A stretch of DNA of 9,934 nt from UBA6168 sp964423205. GTDB taxonomy: Bacteria; Bacteroidota; Bacteroidia; Chitinophagales; Saprospiraceae. The stretch spans positions 1-9,934 of the forward strand of contig CAYRDX010000100.1 of assembly GCA_964423205.1 (NCBI GenBank), given 5' to 3'. Made by a program: the position numbers and the translations under genes. Below are positions 6,650 through 9,934 of this stretch, piece by piece; the first letter of the stretch is position 1, and each line of letters starts with the position of its first letter. The notes under the pieces were generated by a model. The model was not told where the DNA came from and did no database searches. It saw only the letters and a list, made by a program, of their open reading frames with translations.

Positions 6650-7192
6650 TTACTGATTGTACCAGGGTTTGATCATAAAATACAACACCGGACCTGTTAG
6701 AGCTACATATAACCACACCCAGTAAACCCAACGTGCCAATTTCTTATGTTTGTCAAACTGCCTGGTAAATGCACGGATATAAGTAAACAACACAAACGGA
6801 AAAATGATGGCAGCAAGGATAATATGGGTAATCAATAAGAAAAAATAAACATAACGTATGCCGCCTTCGCCACCGTACCTGGTCTCAGGGGTGGTGGTAT
6901 GATATATAACGTACCCTGCCAGAAAGAGCAGAGACAACACCGCTGCCAAAGTCATAGACTGCCTGTGCCGGTTCACCTGTTTCGTCCTGATGAAATAAAG
7001 CGCCATCATGAGTATTAATCCCGTAATGGCATTTAAGGTTGAATAGAGTGGGGGCAGAAAACTAAAATCGATATCGCTTTCAAAATGAATGTGTCGCATA
7101 CTCCCCACGACAGCCAAAACTACCACAGTTGCTATCCATGCGTAAACATTCAGCTTTCTGGCTAATTGATGATCCGGTTCAAGATTTGGCAT
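6650..7192 (-). CDS. DUF420 membrane protein, oxidase-assembly associated
   Basis: This 180-residue integral membrane protein has about five helices (roughly 16-33, 45-69, 81-100, 113-140 and 153-175). The DUF420 pattern is visible: FLPPLYSTLNAITGL (45-59), NRHRQSMTLA (74-83), GYVIYHTTTPETRYGG (93-108), RYVYFFLLITHIILA (113-127), then KHKKLARWVYW and YVALTGPVLYFM (162-173). His76, His98, His123 and His149 are candidates for metal or haem contacts. DUF420 proteins include YozB/CtaM of Firmicutes, which I recall as needed for aa3 oxidase maturation. The open frame extends to 7318 but overlaps the SCO-like gene there; the ATG at 7192 leaves a 19-bp gap and starts just before the first helix, so it was chosen. 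Confidence 0.88.
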   Translation of the reverse strand: MPNLEPDHQLARKLNVYAWIATVVVLAVVGSMRHIHFESDIDFSFLPPLYSTLNAITGLILMMALYFIRTKQVNRHRQSMTLAAVLSLLFLAGYVIYHTTTPETRYGGEGGIRYVYFFLLITHIILAAIIFPFVLFTYIRAFTRQFDKHKKLARWVYWVWLYVALTGPVLYFMIKPWYNQ

Positions 7193-7211
7193 TGGACTGA
7201 ATTGCTTTTGA

Positions 7212-7817
7212 TTATCTGCTTCTTTTCTTTGGTACAAGAATGGCGACATGTTCGACAAGTCGTCCCATTTCTGTATCCTGATTAATATTATACACTTTGC
7301 GGACAGTGGTTTCGCCATCGACCAAAATTATGGAAGATTCAGCATTTTCAAGATTAAAACCCGATATCAAATCGGACAAGTGCTGTCCACTGGCTCCCAA
7401 TAAGTACCATTGTTTATGGTCTTCGATGCCCAACTGAACAGCATAGTTGAGCAACTGGTCTGTCTGATCGGTCCGCCAAACCGTGATAAACAATACATCA
7501 TCAGATTCATTAAAACTCTGATGAACTTTCGAAAGTCTGTTGATCAGTTGTTTTGCTAGTTCAATGTCAGAGGGCAGGAATTGGAAAACAGTTATTTTTC
7601 CGGAAAGAGATGCGGGGTCAATTGTCTGGTTGTTTTGGTCTGGCAAACTGAATGAAGGAACTTTACCCAAATCCGATAGCTCTGCCTTGGCTTGCTTGTG
7701 GTAATCCAATCCCGATTTCAAATAAAACCAGGAAATACCGGGCAATACAAACAAAATGACAACCGTAAGCGCGGCTATCAGATAGCGGTTCATCCGGCTT
7801 TTTCCTGTTTCTTCCAT
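7212..7817 (-). CDS. SCO-like thioredoxin-fold protein lacking copper ligands
   Basis: This 201-residue membrane-anchored periplasmic protein has a single N-terminal helix (about 11-33) and then a redoxin-like domain. LGKVPSFSLPDQNNQTID (50-67) and LSGKITVFQFLPSD (71-84) line up with the start of Sco1/SenC domains. SSIILVDGETTVRKVYN (161-177) matches their late lid-and-strand region. Classical Sco proteins carry CxxxCP right after the first core strand and a conserved His before the late strand. Here the first position reads FQFLPSDIELAK with no cysteine (none in the whole protein), and the His position reads ENAES. It therefore cannot bind copper or do thiol chemistry in the standard way. 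The gene lies 5 bp after the subunit IV gene and 19 bp before the DUF420 gene, exactly where Bacteroidota keep their SCO gene. It may be a structural chaperone or a copy freed from the copper role. Confidence 0.82.
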   Translation of the reverse strand: MEETGKSRMNRYLIAALTVVILFVLPGISWFYLKSGLDYHKQAKAELSDLGKVPSFSLPDQNNQTIDPASLSGKITVFQFLPSDIELAKQLINRLSKVHQSFNESDDVLFITVWRTDQTDQLLNYAVQLGIEDHKQWYLLGASGQHLSDLISGFNLENAESSIILVDGETTVRKVYNINQDTEMGRLVEHVAILVPKKRSR

Positions 7818-7822
7818 AATTA

Positions 7823-8233
7823 TCAGGTGAGTAGTTCGCGGCAGGTATCCTCCCGCTCAATATAACCTGAAGCAGGTTTATAACCTTCGCTGTCTTGTTT
7901 TTGAATTCTTTCCCTGCTGTTTTTCCAGGCATTTCCTTCCTGGAAAAATGCAATGATGGCCCAGACCAGCAGCAGTGTGGGTAACAGCACACTCCAGCGC
8001 AGTGCTTTTACTTCATAAGCCAAATGCATGAAATAAAAGACAATGAAATAAGCCTTATACAAGCTCATGCCTATCATCAGAGGATACATTACCAGTTTTG
8101 GCAAATGGAAGCCCTCTATTAAATGTCCGTTGCCCAATAGAGCAATCAATACTTCTATGATGGTAATTACACCCAAAACCATAAAGCCTTTTAAAACCAG
8201 TGCCTTTTGCTCTTCGTAAGTCCCGTGTGCCAT
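7823..8233 (-). CDS. Cytochrome c oxidase subunit IV family protein
   Basis: This 136-residue inner-membrane accessory subunit of the haem-copper oxidase is of the prokaryotic COX4 type. It has three helices: about 13-33, 46-72 and 78-98. The family hallmark is the middle helix, LYKAYFIVFYFMHLAYE (58-74). These subunits stabilise the subunit I-III interface and carry no cofactor. The C-terminal tail after residue 100 is charged and about 35 residues long, somewhat longer than minimal family members. The ATG at 8233 is the first in frame, 55 bp after the subunit III stop. No clear promoter was seen in that gap, so it is probably read from the upstream oxidase genes. Confidence 0.9.
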   Translation of the reverse strand: MAHGTYEEQKALVLKGFMVLGVITIIEVLIALLGNGHLIEGFHLPKLVMYPLMIGMSLYKAYFIVFYFMHLAYEVKALRWSVLLPTLLLVWAIIAFFQEGNAWKNSRERIQKQDSEGYKPASGYIEREDTCRELLT

Positions 8234-8288
8234 ATTATTATAGGTTAGCTTTTTTCAAAAATTATTTAGTTTTCGGGATAGAGGTTCA

Positions 8289-9155
8289 TTAAAGCAGGTA
8301 GAAAACGAGGAATACAAAAACCCAGACGAGATCTACAAAGTGCCAGTACAAGCCTATTTTCTCTACCATTTCGTAGCGATTTCTTCGCCTTGCATAGATG
8401 CCGCTTGCAGCATTAATGGCAACAATAGAAAGAAATACTACCCCTGAGAAAACATGAAAACCATGAAAGCCTGTTATAAAAAAGAACAGTGAACCAAAAG
8501 CCCGGGGACCAAGTTCCAGTTGGCCAACCGTTTCTCCGGACTGGTATTTTCTGTGAATAAATTCTCCGGTTTCATGGTCAGCATGTATAAGATAACTGTC
8601 ACCTGCCTTAAAAGTTTCTGGTGTCACACCCTGTGCATAAGGTTTTCCAAATGAATCCTCCAGATAAACTCCATCCTGAGTGTGCCTTCCGAAAGGATTC
8701 TCTGTAAGCGAGGTATGCTCATGAGCGATGAGTTCAGTCCACTCCCACGCCTGACTGGAAAGAAATATAATACCCCCCAAAATGGTCAAAATCAACCAAA
8801 AGACAACACCTTTTTTGTTTTCTCTATGACCTTCCTGCACCGCACGTACCATAGTTACAGAACTGGCTATGAGCACGAAGGTCATAAAGGTTACGAAAAC
8901 AAGTGGCATTTTGGCATCACCACCAAAAGGCACCTTCGAAAATACAAAATCCGGAACTGGCCAGGTAGGACTGCTAAAACGCAGTGCTCCGTAGGCGATT
9001 AGGAATCCTGCAAAGGTAAAGGCGTCGGAAAGCAGGAAATACCACATCATCAATTTGCCATAACTGGCCTTAAAAGGAGACTTCCCTCCTTCCCACAAGT
9101 TGGAATCCTGCCCGTTTTCCTGGGTCTGAGTTAATGTTGCTGATTCTGCTGACAT
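8289..9155 (-). CDS. coxC: Cytochrome c oxidase subunit III, long form with inserted loop
   Basis: This 288-residue, five-helix subunit III is the non-catalytic core subunit that supports proton uptake and stability of subunit I. The helices are about 35-58, 84-104, 116-138, 218-246 and 266-288. The signatures are LMMWYFLLSDAFTFAGF (35-51), SSQAWEW (133-139), FFFITGFHGFHVFSG (224-238) and YWHFVDLVWVFVFL (270-283). Between helices three and four lies a hydrophilic insert of about 75 residues (roughly 142-216, rich in His, Asp, Glu and Gly) that most subunit III proteins lack. By standard topology it faces the periplasm, where it could contact cytochrome c or an alternative complex III partner. 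The ATG at 9155 was chosen; extending to 9167 needs a TTG. A second, shorter subunit III gene lies 63 bp upstream. Confidence 0.93.
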   Translation of the reverse strand: MSAESATLTQTQENGQDSNLWEGGKSPFKASYGKLMMWYFLLSDAFTFAGFLIAYGALRFSSPTWPVPDFVFSKVPFGGDAKMPLVFVTFMTFVLIASSVTMVRAVQEGHRENKKGVVFWLILTILGGIIFLSSQAWEWTELIAHEHTSLTENPFGRHTQDGVYLEDSFGKPYAQGVTPETFKAGDSYLIHADHETGEFIHRKYQSGETVGQLELGPRAFGSLFFFITGFHGFHVFSGVVFLSIVAINAASGIYARRRNRYEMVEKIGLYWHFVDLVWVFVFLVFYLL

Positions 9156-9218
9156 TGTATAATGCAATTTTTAACTTAATCGTCCTGGTTTAATTTACGG
9201 TTCTGGGGTCGGGTGCCA

Positions 9219-9797
9219 TTATCGGTATATCGAAAGAAAGAAAAACAGGTAAACCCATAACACGTCCACAAAGTGCCAATAAGTCAGAGTGAGTTCGAAA
9301 CGCAGCTTTCGCTTTGAAGTGACTCTGAATGGCAGTCCAAAAGCATGAATCAAAGCCACTGCCAATGCAGCAAGTCCCCCAACTACATGCATTCCATGAA
9401 CCCAGCTTATGACATACACGAAGTCACCTGATGGATTCAACGTAAAATACACTCCGCTTTCTGACAAATCAACCCAACCGCGATACTGAAAAACAAAGAA
9501 CAATATTCCCAGCAATACAGTACTCAGTAGCAGCGCTTTATACTGTCCTTCCTTTCCTTTTTTAAAAGCCAAATAAGAAAGATGCAGAGTGATACTGCTT
9601 AATACAATGATGGCTGTACTGATGCTGAATGCCGATGGCAGGCTGAATTCCAGCCAGTTGCCAGCACTTTGGCGCACTATGTATGCGCTGGTTAGCGAGG
9701 CGAAAAGCATGAGTAATGAACCACAGGCCACCCACATAGCGAATTTGTATGGGTGAATCTTATTCCTGCCAGTATTTTCAGTAATCGTCAAATCCAT
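9219..9797 (-). CDS. Cytochrome c oxidase subunit III, short form
   Basis: This 192-residue, five-helix member of the subunit III family is the first gene of the operon as seen here. The helices are about 18-41, 57-78, 87-105, 125-152 and 170-190. The signatures are KFAMWVACGSLLMLFASL (18-35), VISWVHGMHVVGGLAALA (129-146) and LTYWHFVDVLWVYLFFF (171-187), each matching a motif in the downstream long form. Paired subunit III-like genes are usual in Bacteroidota oxidase clusters, where both copies are thought to be parts of one oxidase. The start is the ATG at 9797; the longer frame to 9830 would need TTG and runs through the putative promoter. The ATG lies about 15 bases from the -7 box, so the leader would be very short. 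Confidence 0.92.
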   Translation of the reverse strand: MDLTITENTGRNKIHPYKFAMWVACGSLLMLFASLTSAYIVRQSAGNWLEFSLPSAFSISTAIIVLSSITLHLSYLAFKKGKEGQYKALLLSTVLLGILFFVFQYRGWVDLSESGVYFTLNPSGDFVYVISWVHGMHVVGGLAALAVALIHAFGLPFRVTSKRKLRFELTLTYWHFVDVLWVYLFFFLSIYR

Positions 9798-9802
9798 ATC
9801 AC

Positions 9803-9863
9803 AGTAATGAGTCAAAAATAAAGTTGCCAAATCGCTTCCTTAATCAATTGAAAATCAGTTGGC
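9803..9863 (-). repeat. Right arm of the 61-bp imperfect inverted repeat, upstream of the oxidase operon
   Basis: This arm aligns with the reverse complement of 1-61 at 55 of 61 positions without gaps. It covers the promoter-like region of the short subunit III gene. The six differences are clustered between 9823 and 9844. The central TATTTTTGACTCATTACT and the distal 19 bases are unchanged between the two arms. Confidence 0.85.
9813..9847 (-). promoter_or_regulatory. Putative promoter of the cytochrome oxidase operon
   Basis: On the minus strand TATTTTTG at 9820-9813 is an exact TAnnTTTG box. TTG at 9847-9845 lies 24 bp upstream, one base beyond the usual 17-23 range. Transcription would start near 9806, giving a leader of roughly 10 bases before the ATG at 9797. 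The whole unit is copied in the opposite orientation at 17-51. Confidence 0.45.
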
Positions 9864-9926
9864 TTTTGGCGGTTGGCTTTTGGCTCTTGGCTCTTGGCGG
9901 TTGGCAGTTGGTTGCTGGGGCTTGGT
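9857..9926. repeat. Tandem heptamer array, NNTTGGC
   Basis: Seven consecutive 7-bp units ending in TTGGC run from 9857 to 9905 (leading pairs AG, TT, GG, TT, TC, TC, GG). About three degenerate units follow to 9926. On the minus strand this is a GCCAA-phased array directly upstream of the oxidase promoter. The first unit is also the outer edge of the 61-bp repeat, and the window's first seven bases (GCCAACT) are the matching unit on the left. It may be a variable-number repeat, a regulator-binding array or an inert intergenic repeat. Confidence 0.85.
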
Positions 9927-9934
9927 TATTTTCC

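Noticed and set aside
7193..7318. N-terminal extension of the DUF420 protein into the SCO-like gene
   Set aside because: It would overlap the upstream coding region by over 100 bp, and its sequence has no membrane or family character; the ATG at 7192 fits the family start.
8682..9002. Plus-strand open frame of 106 codons inside the long subunit III gene
   Set aside because: It is antisense to well-conserved helices of cytochrome oxidase subunit III and has no features of its own.

Overview
The window looks like chromosomal DNA from a member of the Bacteroidota, most likely a Cytophagales-type aerobe. Four things point there: a TonB-dependent receptor with an N-terminal carboxypeptidase-regulatory-like domain, promoter boxes of the TAnnTTTG type instead of -35/-10 boxes, little Shine-Dalgarno signal ahead of the starts, and a cytochrome oxidase cluster in the usual Bacteroidota order. 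The order-level placement is an inference from gene content. No rRNA, tRNA, CRISPR array or intact mobile element was seen.

Left third (1-4000): a large outer-membrane TonB-dependent receptor on the minus strand (64-2799) stands back to back with a secreted endonuclease/exonuclease/phosphatase-family enzyme on the plus strand (2963-4000). About 160 bp separates them, with a TAnnTTTG box facing each way. The pair suggests extracellular breakdown of a phosphodiester-containing substrate and import of the products. Middle (4001-6385): a 433-bp gene-poor gap carries short repeats and a promoter. It is followed by a compact PIF1-type DNA helicase (4434-5732), a REP-like region with two tandem 38-bp palindromic units (5733-5876), and an unrecognised exported membrane protein (5933-6385).

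Right third (6389-9797, all minus strand): a tight respiratory operon read in the order cytochrome c oxidase subunit III (short form), subunit III (long form with an inserted loop), subunit IV, an SCO-like protein, a DUF420 membrane protein and a small exported CxxC protein. The last four genes are 5 to 19 bp apart. The catalytic subunits I and II are not in the window and would be expected further right. The SCO-like protein has no cysteine and lacks the usual copper-binding histidine, so it cannot be a classical copper-delivering Sco.

The most unusual structure is an imperfect 61-bp inverted repeat (55/61 identical) spanning 1-61 and 9803-9863. The right copy holds the putative promoter of the oxidase operon. 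The left copy holds the same promoter-like boxes but points antisense into the 3' end of the receptor gene. Beyond the right copy lies a tandem array of 7-bp NNTTGGC units.
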